The position numbers were made by a program, and so were the translations under genes. Shown here one piece after another: positions 35,971 through 45,351 of a stretch of DNA of 64,000 nucleotides. Each line of letters begins with the position of its first letter. Position 1 is the stretch's first letter. The notes under the pieces were generated by a model. That model was not told where the DNA came from, searched no databases, and saw only the letters and a program-made list of their open reading frames with translations. Origin of the DNA: Candidatus Binatia bacterium (GTDB lineage: Bacteria > Desulfobacterota > Binatia > Bin18); the NCBI GenBank assembly GCA_022820725.1, contig JAJEFA010000007.1:347215-411214 (forward strand), read 5' to 3'.

Positions 35971-36081
35971 ATGGACTTTGGTTTACAGGACCGTGTGGTA
36001 ATCATCGCCGGCACGGGCTATGGCATTGGTCGCGCCGGCGGTCCTCGGTGCGACATCATCGCACCGTCCCGCTCGGAGTGA
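35971..36081 (+). pseudogene. truncated short-chain dehydrogenase/reductase (SDR) 5' remnant
   Basis: A strong ribosome-binding site (AGGAGGGG) is followed by ATG and a 36-residue frame beginning MDFGLQDRVVIIAGTGYGIG, the normal start of an SDR with its Rossmann G-x-x-x-G-x-G loop. After about residue 22 the SDR similarity stops and a TGA follows within 40 bases, leaving no catalytic region. So this is either a decayed SDR gene or a leader peptide that kept a Rossmann-like start. The first option is more likely because of the intact start signals. Confidence 0.7.
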
Positions 36082-36104
36082 GGGTCGGGAAAAAGTAAAA
36101 GTGT

Positions 36105-37982
36105 ATGAAGGATAGGATTTTGCACAGCGGCACGCCCCGGCGTGAGGATATTCGGAATGTCGCCATTATCGCCCATGTCGATCATGGCAAAACCACCCTC
36201 ATTGACGCTCTGCTCAAACAGAGTGGCACCTTTCGTGACAATGAACAGGTGGCCGAGCGGGTGATGGACTCGTTTGCGCTGGAACGGGAACGCGGCATCA
36301 CCATTCTGGCCAAGAACGCGGCACTCTCGTATCGCGGCGTAAAAATAAATTTTGTCGATACGCCAGGTCACGCGGATTTCGGCGGCGAGGTTGAACGCTC
36401 GTTGGCCATGGTCGATGGAGTCATGCTCTTGGTGGACGCCTCGGAAGGTCCGCTGCCCCAGACGCGCTTTGTTCTGAAGAAAGCCCTGGAGGCCGGGCTA
36501 CCCTCAATTGTCTGCATTAACAAAATTGACCGGCGGGACGCCCGGGTCTCTACCGTGCTGGATGCTATCTATGATCTCTTCATCGATCTCGATGCCTCAG
36601 ACGAGCAACTCGCCTTTCCGATAGTGTACACCAACGCCCGAGCCGGGATTGCCAAACGCGCCCTGGACGAAGAGGGACAGAATCTTCAGCCTCTCTTTGA
36701 CCTAATTGTCTCGGCCCTGCCCGGTCCGGCCTATGCGCTAGACGGTCCCGTGCAGTTCCACGTGAACAACCTGGACTATAATGATTATGTTGGTCGGATC
36801 GCCGTCGGACGTATTATTCAGGGCGAGCTTCAGAGCACGGCAGCCTATACACTATGTCGCGACGATGGCTCCCGTGTCCCGTGCAAAGTTGCCCAGTTGT
36901 ATAGCTGGCAGGGGCTCAAACGGCACGAGATCGCGGCGGCCCAGGCCGGCGATATTGTCGCGGTGGCCGGGATTGAAGAGATTCAGATCGGAGAGACGAT
37001 CTCCGATAGTGACAATCCAGTGGCCCTGCCCACGATTCAGATTGACGATCCGACGCTGGCCATGGTCTTCGGGGTGAACACCGGTCCCTGGGCGGGCCGG
37101 GAAGGGCAATATGTGACGTCACGGCGTATCCGCGAACGGCTCTTTGCCGAGATGCATAAAAACGTGAGTCTGCGCGTGGAGGAGACCGACTCCCCCGACG
37201 CCTTTCGGGTGATGGGGCGGGGCGAGCTCCAGCTCTCGGTGGTGATTGAAACCATGCGGCGCGAAGGCTACGAACTTCAGATTTCCAAGCCAACGGTCAT
37301 TGTGAAAGAAAGTGAGGGCCAACTCCAGGAACCGATGGAGTTGGTATTCATCGATGTCCAGGAGGACTATGTCGGCCAAGTCTCTCAACTCATGGCCCAG
37401 CGCAAAGGATTCCTGACAAACATGGCTCCCCCGGAATCGGGCCGGGTCGGGCTGGAGTTTTCCGTTCCCTCGCGTGGCCTGATCGGCTTTCGGGCGCGCT
37501 TTCTGACGGAGACACGCGGAACGGGTGTGATGCATACCCTCTTCAACGGCTATGCCGCCTGGCATGGTCCGATCCAGAATCGAAGTAACGGTGCCCTGGT
37601 CGCCGACCGCGAAGGACAGGCTACCCCCTATTCGCTGTTTCACTTGCAGGATCGCGGGCTCTTCTTTATCCCGGCCGGCACGCGCGTGTATGAGGGCATG
37701 GTGGTCGGAGAGCATACACGCGACAAGGACCTTGATGTGAACGTGTGTCGGGAGAAGAAGTTGACCAATGTCCGCGCTGCAGGACGAGATGAAGCGGTTC
37801 GTCTTGTTCCGTATAAAGACCTGGGTTTGGAAGACGCCCTGGAGTGGATTGCCGCGGATGAATTGGTCGAAGTCACGCCGCTGTCCATCCGCTTGCGCAA
37901 GCAGGTTCTCGCCCAGAACATGCGACCCAAACGTCGCGATGATGGGCTACTCTCTGCGAACATTGACCAACCGTTCGGGTAG
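36105..37982 (+). CDS. typA: ribosome-associated GTPase TypA/BipA
   Basis: Translational GTPase of the EF-G/LepA class that associates with ribosomes under stress and helps large-subunit assembly. 625 residues, normal size. G1 [16 protein letters not shown]3 [17 protein letters not shown]4 NKIDR. The C-terminal half contains [20 protein letters not shown] and the BipA-specific [20 protein letters not shown]. Starts at the ATG at 36105. The FAD-oxidase gene begins 5 bases after the stop, so they share a transcript. Confidence 0.97.
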   Translation: MKDRILHSGTPRREDIRNVAIIAHVDHGKTTLIDALLKQSGTFRDNEQVAERVMDSFALERERGITILAKNAALSYRGVKINFVDTPGHADFGGEVERSLAMVDGVMLLVDASEGPLPQTRFVLKKALEAGLPSIVCINKIDRRDARVSTVLDAIYDLFIDLDASDEQLAFPIVYTNARAGIAKRALDEEGQNLQPLFDLIVSALPGPAYALDGPVQFHVNNLDYNDYVGRIAVGRIIQGELQSTAAYTLCRDDGSRVPCKVAQLYSWQGLKRHEIAAAQAGDIVAVAGIEEIQIGETISDSDNPVALPTIQIDDPTLAMVFGVNTGPWAGREGQYVTSRRIRERLFAEMHKNVSLRVEETDSPDAFRVMGRGELQLSVVIETMRREGYELQISKPTVIVKESEGQLQEPMELVFIDVQEDYVGQVSQLMAQRKGFLTNMAPPESGRVGLEFSVPSRGLIGFRARFLTETRGTGVMHTLFNGYAAWHGPIQNRSNGALVADREGQATPYSLFHLQDRGLFFIPAGTRVYEGMVVGEHTRDKDLDVNVCREKKLTNVRAAGRDEAVRLVPYKDLGLEDALEWIAADELVEVTPLSIRLRKQVLAQNMRPKRRDDGLLSANIDQPFG

Positions 37983-37986
37983 TCCG

Positions 37987-39345
37987 ATGTCTCTCACGGA
38001 TGATCTGACAGCGCTGCTTTCCTCGGAGCAGGTTTCCACCCGGCCCGCCGACCTGGAGCTTGCCGCGCACGACGAGTCGGCCTGTCCGCCAACATTCCCC
38101 GATGTGGTTGTCTGGCCCCAGACGACCGAGGATGTTCGCCGGGTCGTGCGTTATGCCTATGAGCAGGCGCTGGCGCTGACAGCTCGGGGAGCAGGATCGA
38201 GCCTGGAAGGCAACCCCATTCCGGTCCGGGGCGGGATCGTTGCGGACCTCTCGCGTATGGACCGTGTTGTCACCGTGCACGCAGAGGACCTTCAGGTCAC
38301 GGTTCAGCCCGGCGTCGTCTACAACGATCTGAATGACCAGCTCAAAGCCCATGGCTTGTTTTTCCCGCCGTCACCCGGTGGCAGTTCCGATGTGGCAACA
38401 ATTGGCGGGATGGTGGCGAATAACGCCAGCGGTATCTATTCGGTCAAATACGGCGGGACGCGCGATCATGTCAAAGCCGCCACTGTGGTGACCGGCACGG
38501 GCGAGGTCCTTGAACTTGGGACGCGCAGCCGCAAAACGTCGTCAGGCTATCATCTGCTGGGCCTGCTCGTCGGCTCTGAGGGGACGTTGGGCATTGCGAC
38601 CGAACTGACGCTCTCCCTGGTCGGTCTGCCGCAGGGGCGGAAACAGGGCGCGTTTACCTTTCCGTCCGAAAAAGCGGCGGTCACGGCGATCGCGGCAATG
38701 ATGCGCTACGGAGTTGATCTGGCCGCGGTCGAGTTTCTTGACCAACGTTCCATCGCCGCCCTCAACCGCTTTCAGGATTTCGGTCTCACCGAGCGTCCCT
38801 CGTTGTTTCTTGAGGTCCACGGTTCCGAGAGTGTGGTTGAGGAAGTGTTCGAGACCGCCCAGGGCCTGTGTGAAGATCAGCAGGGAGAGCGGATTGTCCT
38901 GCCCGGCGGGCGCAATCCGTGGGAGATCCGCCATTTCACGACCCGCGCGATTCAGGCCCTCAACCCGCGCGCCAAAACGATTCGCACGGATATGGGTTTT
39001 CCCATCTCGCGTCTGCCCGAGGTGATTGACCAGAGCTATGCGATTGCCGAGCGGCACGGCACTGTCTTGCACACCTTCGGTCACGCCGGACTCGGCATTC
39101 TGCACGCCCTGCTGCGCGAAGATCCGGCGGACGAACAGCGCTGGGCCATCGCCAACCGGGCCAAAGATGAGATTGTGGCCTTTGTCCTGTCTATCGGAGG
39201 AACCGCTTCAGGTGAGCACGGTATTGGGCTCGGCAGCCAGAAATATTTTGCTCAAGAACACGGTGCCGCGCTTGAGCTGATGAAGGGCGTTAAGCACGTC
39301 TTTGATCCCAAGGGCATTCTGAACCCAGGGAAAATTTGGCTCTAG
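37987..39345 (+). CDS. FAD-linked oxidase (GlcD/D-lactate dehydrogenase-type)
   Basis: Flavin oxidoreductase of the PCMH/FAD-binding-4 family, 452 residues. The FAD-binding motif GAGSSLEGNPIPVRGGIVAD precedes SSGYHLLGLLVGSEGTLGIA and a C-terminal substrate domain ending in TASGEHGIGLGSQKYFAQEH. Relatives are glycolate oxidase subunit GlcD and D-lactate dehydrogenases; the accompanying GlcE/GlcF genes are absent, so it may act alone on a 2-hydroxy acid. The ATG at 37987 lies 5 bases after the typA stop; upstream in-frame codons fall inside typA. Ends convergently, sharing CTAG with the next gene. Confidence 0.9.
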   Translation: MSLTDDLTALLSSEQVSTRPADLELAAHDESACPPTFPDVVVWPQTTEDVRRVVRYAYEQALALTARGAGSSLEGNPIPVRGGIVADLSRMDRVVTVHAEDLQVTVQPGVVYNDLNDQLKAHGLFFPPSPGGSSDVATIGGMVANNASGIYSVKYGGTRDHVKAATVVTGTGEVLELGTRSRKTSSGYHLLGLLVGSEGTLGIATELTLSLVGLPQGRKQGAFTFPSEKAAVTAIAAMMRYGVDLAAVEFLDQRSIAALNRFQDFGLTERPSLFLEVHGSESVVEEVFETAQGLCEDQQGERIVLPGGRNPWEIRHFTTRAIQALNPRAKTIRTDMGFPISRLPEVIDQSYAIAERHGTVLHTFGHAGLGILHALLREDPADEQRWAIANRAKDEIVAFVLSIGGTASGEHGIGLGSQKYFAQEHGAALELMKGVKHVFDPKGILNPGKIWL

Positions 39346-40367
39346 CTCGTGTCCGCGCTCTGCTGTGCCAGCCGATCACCGGCCTGCCGAATATCGGAAA
39401 AACTCACCCCGGCAATGGGCAGGGCGATTAACCCCTGGCCAATGAGGGTCAGAAACTGGACGGCGTTGAGGACTAGGCCGTAGGCCAGGCCGTCAGCGTC
39501 GCTCACCCCATAGATGCCAAGGGCGAGCTGACACGCATATTGATACGGTCCGATCATGCCCGGCAGATTCGGCAGCGCCGTACCAAAGCTGATAAAAATG
39601 AAAATGACCAGGGCCGCGCTAAAAGGCGCGGACAGATCAAAGGCGCGGATCATGATATAGCTCGATACAATAGGTAGAAACCAAACGAGCAGGGAGACCA
39701 CAAAGACGGCCAGGAGCAGGCCACGATTGGGCAGAATCCGCATCCCGTCGGTGATGGCGGCCAGAATGCTTTTGACCCGATCGCCAAAACGTGCCGGGAG
39801 CAGGCGGAGGACCCAGCGATCAACAAACGCCTCTCCCTTCCACCAAAACAGCAGGACCACGGACACGAAAACAGCGGCAATCGCAGCTGGAACCAGCGCA
39901 CCGCGACGGACCCATACGGGTAGACTTTCAATAAGCAGTAATCCGGCCAGCAGATAGAAGACAATACAAATCGAGTCCATCATCTTCTCGACCACCAGAT
40001 TGCCGATAACGTTTGAAATGGACACCTGGGAACGGCGGGATAAGAGCCAGGGACGGACGACCTCGCCCAGGCGCACCGGCAGCAGATTGATAGCCATATA
40101 GGCGACCGAGGTCACGACCCACAGCCGGCCGACCGGCACATGTTCGAGGGGGCGGAGTTCCAGTTGCCAGCGCCAGGCGCGTAGCACCATAATGAGCAGG
40201 CTGACGACGACGGCCACACACAACCAGCCAACCTGCACCCGGCCGAGCGCGACGCCCAGTTCATCCAGTTCAACGTTGCGAAATGCCAGATACAGAAAGC
40301 CCCCACTCACTACCAGGCTGAGGGCGAGATTCAGCAAACGACGACGAGAGGAAGAGTGTTCTGCCAT
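39342..40367 (-). CDS. lysylphosphatidylglycerol synthase TM region/UPF0104-family membrane protein
   Basis: 341-residue polytopic inner-membrane protein with about seven to eight hydrophobic segments. The family signature region is visible: INLLPVRLGEVVRPWLLSRR, followed by VEKMMDSICIVFYLLAG. UPF0104 proteins either contribute to MprF-type lipid transport/flipping or act as stand-alone membrane proteins of unclear role. There is no aminoacyl-transferase domain, so lysyl-lipid synthesis is not implied. Its stop shares the CTAG with the FAD-oxidase gene. Confidence 0.88.
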   Translation of the reverse strand: MAEHSSSRRRLLNLALSLVVSGGFLYLAFRNVELDELGVALGRVQVGWLCVAVVVSLLIMVLRAWRWQLELRPLEHVPVGRLWVVTSVAYMAINLLPVRLGEVVRPWLLSRRSQVSISNVIGNLVVEKMMDSICIVFYLLAGLLLIESLPVWVRRGALVPAAIAAVFVSVVLLFWWKGEAFVDRWVLRLLPARFGDRVKSILAAITDGMRILPNRGLLLAVFVVSLLVWFLPIVSSYIMIRAFDLSAPFSAALVIFIFISFGTALPNLPGMIGPYQYACQLALGIYGVSDADGLAYGLVLNAVQFLTLIGQGLIALPIAGVSFSDIRQAGDRLAQQSADTS

Positions 40368-40457
40368 GTCAGCTCCTGCGCTCGGGTTAGCATAGCACGC
40401 GCTAGCCTACCGGTCAGGAGCGTGGACTATCGTTTGTGGTTAAGGGAACCGTACGAA

Positions 40458-40510
40458 AAAGAGTAAACGTACCCTTCCATCAGACAAAAAAGCTGGGTAC
40501 GTTCACTCTT
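40458..40510. repeat. palindromic boundary element, copy 3
   Basis: 53-bp element. AAAGAGTAAACGTACCC pairs with GGGTACGTTCACTCTT over 16 bases with one mismatch. The inner bases show TTCCATCAGA and AGCTGG, related to the CCTCCA/GCTGG blocks of the other copies. The right end is one base before the ATG of fhs, and the left end is about 90 bases upstream of the divergent UPF0104 start. Confidence 0.9.
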
Positions 40511-40511
40511 C

Positions 40512-42185
40512 ATGAGCCGAGACCAAAACCTTGCCGTTGCCCAGTCCGTCCGCTTGAAGCCGATTGAAGAGATCGCCGCGCAGCTATCATTACCGTCAGA
40601 ACATCTTGAGCCCTACGGTCGCGTGAAGGCGAAAATCGCGCTTGAGGCCCTCTCTGCCGCTCCTGCTCAGACCCAGGGCAAGCTGATTCTTGTTTCTGCC
40701 ATTAACCCAACCCCTGCGGGTGAAGGCAAGACCACCACGACGATAGGCCTAGGCCAAGCCCTGACCCGCCTGGGGAAAAAAGCGACCGTGGCGGTGCGCG
40801 AACCCTCAATGGGTCCGGTCTTTGGGGTGAAAGGCGGAGGCTGTGGCGGGGGCCACTCTCAAGTCCTGCCCATGGAGGATATCAATCTGCACTTCACAGG
40901 CGATATTCACGCCGTCAGCTCTGCGCACAATCTGTTGTCGGCCATGATGGATGCCGCCATCTTTCATCGAGCGGTGGATTTGGATGTCCGTCAGATTCGC
41001 TGGCGGCGCGTCATGGATATGAATGACCGCGCGCTGCGTCAAATCGTAATGGGCCTTGGCGGACGTCTCATGGGCGTCCCGCGCGAAGAGGGTTTTGATA
41101 TCACCGCGGCATCGGAAGTCATGGCCATTCTGGCTCTGACGAGCGGACCCGCGGACCTGATTCAGCGTCTGTCACGTATCGTGCTGGGCTATTCGTCCCA
41201 GGGGGAGGCGGTCGCCGCGGACCTGATCCACGCGCCGGAGGCGATGGCCATTATTTTGAAAGACGCTCTCAAGCCCAATCTGGTTCAGACCGTGGAAGGC
41301 GTGCCAGCCTTCATCCACGCTGGGCCGTTCGGCAATATCGCCCACGGCTGTAACAGTATTCTCGCCACGCGACTTGCCCTGAACTACGCCGATTATGTGG
41401 TGACCGAAGCCGGCTTCGGGTTTGATCTGGGAGGAGAGAAATTCCTCGATATCAAATGCCGTGAGGCCGACCTGTGGCCCGCCGCGGTGGTCCTGGTCGC
41501 AACGGTCAAGGCGCTTAAAATGCACGGTGGTACGCCAGTGGCAGATGTAAACACACCCGACCTGTCAACCCTGAATCAGGGCATGGAAAACCTGGCTAAA
41601 CACGTCGAGAGTCTGAGCGCATTTGGCCTTCAGCCGATTGTTGCGGTGAATCGGTTTGCCACCGACACCGAGGAGGAACTGCAACTGGTCGTAGAGGAAA
41701 GCAAATCTCTGGGCGTAGACGCAATAGTCATTGACGTGTTTGGCCGGGGAGGAGAAGGCGGGCTGGCGCTAGCCGAGGCGGTAGTGAACGCCTGTGATGG
41801 ACCGGCCCCGGCGCAGCGTTTTCTGTATCCATCAGAAATGCCGATTGATGACAAGATTCGGACCATCGCCCAAAAAGTCTACGGCGCGGCGGATATTACC
41901 CTGCTGCCACGCGCACGCACCGACCTCAAACGGATCAACGACCTGGGATATGGCCAGGTGCCCATTTGCATGGCCAAGACCCAGATGTCGCTGTCCGACG
42001 ACCCAAGACGCTACGGCCGACCGCGTGACTTTGTGCTGAGCGTACGCGAAATCCGACTCTCGGCCGGGGCCGGCTTCTGCGTCCCACTCACCGGGGACAT
42101 GTTGACCATGCCCGGCTTGGGCGCAAAACCTGCGGCTGCCGGGATGCGTATGGATGAGAACGGCAAAATTTCGGGGATGTTCTGA
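40512..42185 (+). CDS. fhs: formate–tetrahydrofolate ligase
   Basis: ATP-dependent synthesis of 10-formyl-THF, linking formate to one-carbon metabolism. 557 residues, normal size. The nucleotide-binding loop TPAGEGKTTTTIGLGQAL, then KGGGCGGGHSQVLPMEDINL and GDIHAVSSAHNLLSAMMDA (formyl-phosphate/THF region) and the C-terminal GDMLTMPGLGAKPAA are typical. The palindromic element ends at its start codon with no clear ribosome-binding site, so translation could use an alternative start or depend on structure. Confidence 0.96.
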   Translation: MSRDQNLAVAQSVRLKPIEEIAAQLSLPSEHLEPYGRVKAKIALEALSAAPAQTQGKLILVSAINPTPAGEGKTTTTIGLGQALTRLGKKATVAVREPSMGPVFGVKGGGCGGGHSQVLPMEDINLHFTGDIHAVSSAHNLLSAMMDAAIFHRAVDLDVRQIRWRRVMDMNDRALRQIVMGLGGRLMGVPREEGFDITAASEVMAILALTSGPADLIQRLSRIVLGYSSQGEAVAADLIHAPEAMAIILKDALKPNLVQTVEGVPAFIHAGPFGNIAHGCNSILATRLALNYADYVVTEAGFGFDLGGEKFLDIKCREADLWPAAVVLVATVKALKMHGGTPVADVNTPDLSTLNQGMENLAKHVESLSAFGLQPIVAVNRFATDTEEELQLVVEESKSLGVDAIVIDVFGRGGEGGLALAEAVVNACDGPAPAQRFLYPSEMPIDDKIRTIAQKVYGAADITLLPRARTDLKRINDLGYGQVPICMAKTQMSLSDDPRRYGRPRDFVLSVREIRLSAGAGFCVPLTGDMLTMPGLGAKPAAAGMRMDENGKISGMF

Positions 42186-42206
42186 GCCTGGCAATAGTGC
42201 CGATTG

Positions 42207-43124
42207 TCACTCGGCCCGCCGCCGGGTGAGCTCCGCATAGCAATAGACGAGGGCCAGCCCACGATAGGGTCGCCAACGCTCGGCAAAGGCGCGCATTTCG
42301 ATTTCGGTTGCCTTTTCTTTTTTGCCCAACATGCCCTGGGCAAGGTATTTGACCACGCCCAGGTCGCCGCCCGGAAACGCGTCGGCTCTGGCCAGGCCAC
42401 GCATCAGTGCAGTTTCCGCCGACCAGCGACCAATCCCTTTGAGTTGGATCAGGGCTTCAATCGCTGCTTCGTCTGAAAGCTGAGCGATTTCGCTCTGATG
42501 CAAAGCCCGAGAGGCAAACGCTTCGCCCAGGCGGATCAGCGTACTGGCCTTGGCATTGCTCAGCCGAAAGCCGCGTAGGGTCTCCAGGCTCTGGCTCGCA
42601 AACCGTACTGGATCGGGAAACGCGTAATACGTACACCCCTTGTACCGCCATTTACGACCAAACGCTTCAACCAGATCCTTTTTAATGGAATAGGCAAAGG
42701 TGAGGTTGACTTGCTGTGAGAGGACCGCCATGACCAGCGCCTCGAACAGCGTTGGGCTAGAGGTGATACGCAGCCCGCGAAAACGCTTGACCAGCGGCGC
42801 CAGCATCTCGTCCTGACGTGCTAAGCGATAAAATGGCCTGATGTCAAGGTCGGTACACAGAATGTGACGCAGCTGGGCATGAAATTCCGCCTGCTTGAGG
42901 GCGGCCCTGGATGGACTGCGCAACTCCACCGTCAACCTCGGCTTAGTCCGCGTACCGACATCCGTCACCGTAGCCAACGCCAGTTGGCGACCGGCCGCGA
43001 GTAGGCGTTGGTACTGATTCCCTGCAACCAGATCGACATTCTCGCTCGCAAAACGCCGGAATCGGGCTATGGTCAGGTCGAAGGAATACGGTGCTCGCGG
43101 AAGGAGTTGAAAGGTAAGGATCAT
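42207..43124 (-). CDS. alkA: DNA-3-methyladenine glycosylase II-type HhH-GPD protein
   Basis: 305 residues. An N-terminal AlkA-type β region is followed by an HhH-GPD glycosylase fold: ILSQQVNLTFAYSIKKDLVE, the helix-hairpin-helix LKGIGRWSAETALMRGLARA, then ADAFPGGDLGVVKYLAQ, whose GGD carries the catalytic Asp. It probably excises alkylated bases, but AlkA/Ogg-type assignment rests on order only. It stands alone on the minus strand. Confidence 0.85.
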   Translation of the reverse strand: MILTFQLLPRAPYSFDLTIARFRRFASENVDLVAGNQYQRLLAAGRQLALATVTDVGTRTKPRLTVELRSPSRAALKQAEFHAQLRHILCTDLDIRPFYRLARQDEMLAPLVKRFRGLRITSSPTLFEALVMAVLSQQVNLTFAYSIKKDLVEAFGRKWRYKGCTYYAFPDPVRFASQSLETLRGFRLSNAKASTLIRLGEAFASRALHQSEIAQLSDEAAIEALIQLKGIGRWSAETALMRGLARADAFPGGDLGVVKYLAQGMLGKKEKATEIEMRAFAERWRPYRGLALVYCYAELTRRRAE

Positions 43125-43223
43125 CGCTCCAGGTCTTTGAGAGCCAGGCGGAGTTTCAGTCGAGTATTGCTGTCCTCAGTTGCGCGGGTCCCGACCCCAA
43201 ATCTCCAGACCCTAATCCCTTTC

Positions 43224-44441
43224 TTAAATCACTTCCTCTTCTCTCAACTTGGCTACATCTTCCCACGAATAGTCGAGCAGCTCGGTGAGGATGCGTTCGG
43301 TGTGTTCGCCGAACTCCGGGGCCGCACCTTTGGGGTCACCGGGAGTTTTGCTCAAGCGCACAGGCACGCCGACCAACTGCGTCTTGCCGATACTGGGATG
43401 CTCATAATCGACAATATATTCGTTGGCGAGCATCTGTTCGTCGGTGGGTAGGTCAGCAATCGTGTTGACGACCGTGTAAATGAAGTCTCCGCCTTCCTTG
43501 AGGGCTTTCATCCAGTCGTCTCGGGGCCGTGAGATGAACGCAGCATCCAGAATGGGAATCAAATCTTTGGCGTTGTCGGCTCGGTCTCCCATGGTCGCAA
43601 AGCGGGGATCATCCAGGACGTGCTCAATGCCCAGGACTTTGCAGAAATCGGACCAGTAGCGATCCTGCTGCGGCATGGCCAGGCAGATCCACTTGTCATC
43701 GCCGCATTTATAATGGTTCCACAGTGGGCTCGGCGCTGCGGCGCGTGGCATGCGCTTAAACTCCTTGCCGAGAATAGCTTTGCACGCCACATTAAGCCCC
43801 TGGAGCGCAGTCATGCTGCCCAGATGAGAGATATCGACCTCCTGGCCCATACCATATTTTTCGCGCGCCAGCAGAGCGGCCATGACACCGTATGCGAGCA
43901 TGATGGCGCCCATCTGATCGGCGATGCCACCGGCAATGCTGAGAGGTTCCATCTGGGGTTCACCCACCGCAGTCATGATGCCCGAACGCGCCAGCCCCAT
44001 ATAATCAAAGGAAGGCTCACCGGAATCCGGTCCGAACGGACCGTAGCCGGTTGCACTGGCGTAGATGAGTTGTGGGTTGCGCTGAGAGAGCGCCTCGTAG
44101 CCGATGCCCAGCTTGTCTGCCACGCCTTTCCGGAAGTTCTGGACAAAGACGTCGGATTTCTCCGCCAATTGATAGACAATCTCTATGGCTTTGGGGTTTT
44201 TGAGATCAAGGGTGAGGCTCTGCTTATGCCGGTTATTGGCCTCAAAATAGAAATTCGGGCCACTCGTCGCCCCAACCAACGCACCGGCAATACTCAACAC
44301 GCCTCGACCCGGGTCCCCTCCGACGCGCTCTTCGATCTTGATGACTTCGGCGCCCAAGTCAGCCAACATCATGGTTGAGACCGGCCCTTGTTGCCAAATC
44401 GTCCAGTCAATAATGCGAACGCCATCTAATGGTCGCTTCAT
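43224..44441 (-). CDS. class III CoA-transferase (CaiB/BaiF family)
   Basis: CoA-transferase of family III. 405 residues from the ATG at 44441, which follows a GAGGGGAAGC site; the longer frame adds 26 residues with no signal. PLDGVRIIDWTIWQQGPVSTM, ADLGAEVIKIEERVGGDPGR, KNPKAIEIVYQLAEKSDVFV and the catalytic-Asp region DYMGLARSGIM are characteristic, as is GVPVRLSKTPGDPKGAAPEF at the end. It transfers CoA between acyl groups in catabolism; the acid pair is unknown. Alone on its strand, divergent from the PHP gene. Confidence 0.92.
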   Translation of the reverse strand: MKRPLDGVRIIDWTIWQQGPVSTMMLADLGAEVIKIEERVGGDPGRGVLSIAGALVGATSGPNFYFEANNRHKQSLTLDLKNPKAIEIVYQLAEKSDVFVQNFRKGVADKLGIGYEALSQRNPQLIYASATGYGPFGPDSGEPSFDYMGLARSGIMTAVGEPQMEPLSIAGGIADQMGAIMLAYGVMAALLAREKYGMGQEVDISHLGSMTALQGLNVACKAILGKEFKRMPRAAAPSPLWNHYKCGDDKWICLAMPQQDRYWSDFCKVLGIEHVLDDPRFATMGDRADNAKDLIPILDAAFISRPRDDWMKALKEGGDFIYTVVNTIADLPTDEQMLANEYIVDYEHPSIGKTQLVGVPVRLSKTPGDPKGAAPEFGEHTERILTELLDYSWEDVAKLREEEVI

Positions 44442-44565
44442 AGCTTCCCCTCCTGATGGAATAACCCTGGTGACATAGCTAAAGTAAGCGGACTGTAGCA
44501 TAGGCCGGGCGGAGAACAAAAGGAAGCGAAGGAGAAAGTCTGAACGGGGACGCAGGGTTGCACTC

Positions 44566-44594
44566 TTGCCTGCGTATGCAGAAGACGGTATAGA
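44566..44594 (+). promoter_or_regulatory. candidate promoter for the PHP–thiD pair
   Basis: TTGCCT (44566–44571), 17-bp spacer, TATAGA (44589–44594); 35 bases before the ATG at 44630. Visual match only. Confidence 0.4.
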
Positions 44595-44629
44595 AAGGCG
44601 GCCTACGAAACAGGAGCGTATTATAAACC

Positions 44630-45307
44630 ATGCGGATTGATTTCCATGTTCATACGACCCGCGGCAGCTCTGACAGCAATCTTGACCCTTTGCTGATGAT
44701 CAACAAAGCGCACACCATCGGCCTAGAGGGGATTTGCATCACCGAACACGACAATGCCTGGACGGACCCGGAAATCGAGGAGTACGCCCACGAACGTGGG
44801 GTGACATTGTTTTTGGGGATTGAAGTCACGACCGAGTGGGGCCACGTCGGAGCCTTTGGCCTCGACCGCTATGTCGGCGGTATCTATAAGGTCAAGGAGT
44901 TGCGACGCATTATCGATGAGGTTGACGGCTTTCTGATTGCCAACCACCCGTTTCGTTACAAGCTCGACCCCCGCTTCCAGTTTATCCATAAAACCGCTCC
45001 GATCGACCAGGCCGATCCTGCGTCTGGGAGTAACGCCCTCGAAGTGCTGGAATATGTAGACGCCATTGAGGTGGTAAACGGTGCCTGTTCAGAAGAAGAA
45101 AATCGGTACGCCCAGGCGGTGGCCGAGCATGTCGGGTGCAAACGCATTGGAGGCAGTGACAGCCACTCTGCCTCTTCCATCGGCTGCGCGGTCACAATTT
45201 TCGAGCGTCCCCTTTCGACCACCAGGGAACTCATTGATGAGCTCAAAGCAGGCCGCTATTCCACCGGTCAAGGGCTGAACACTGGCGAGTTACGCGCGTT
45301 CCCCTAG
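44630..45307 (+). CDS. PHP-domain metal-dependent phosphoesterase
   Basis: 225 residues with the PHP fold. The N-terminal metal ligands RIDFHVHTTRGSSDSNLDP, ITEHDNAW (second metal His), ANHPFRYK and GGSDSHSASSIG (Asp-His) are all present. These are Zn/Fe/Mn phosphoesterases or polymerase-associated nucleases; the stand-alone small ones often hydrolyse nucleoside phosphates or histidinol phosphate. The substrate is unknown. A weak GGAGCG site precedes the ATG. thiD follows after 44 bases, so the pair may be cotranscribed. Confidence 0.86.
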   Translation: MRIDFHVHTTRGSSDSNLDPLLMINKAHTIGLEGICITEHDNAWTDPEIEEYAHERGVTLFLGIEVTTEWGHVGAFGLDRYVGGIYKVKELRRIIDEVDGFLIANHPFRYKLDPRFQFIHKTAPIDQADPASGSNALEVLEYVDAIEVVNGACSEEENRYAQAVAEHVGCKRIGGSDSHSASSIGCAVTIFERPLSTTRELIDELKAGRYSTGQGLNTGELRAFP

Positions 45308-45351
45308 CCAGCGTCATTTCCTGTAGACCGCGTGCACGAGACACTAAGGTC

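Noticed and set aside
45308-45351. TPP riboswitch upstream of thiD
   Set aside because: The gap is only 44 bases, too short for a TPP aptamer, and no matching motif is seen.
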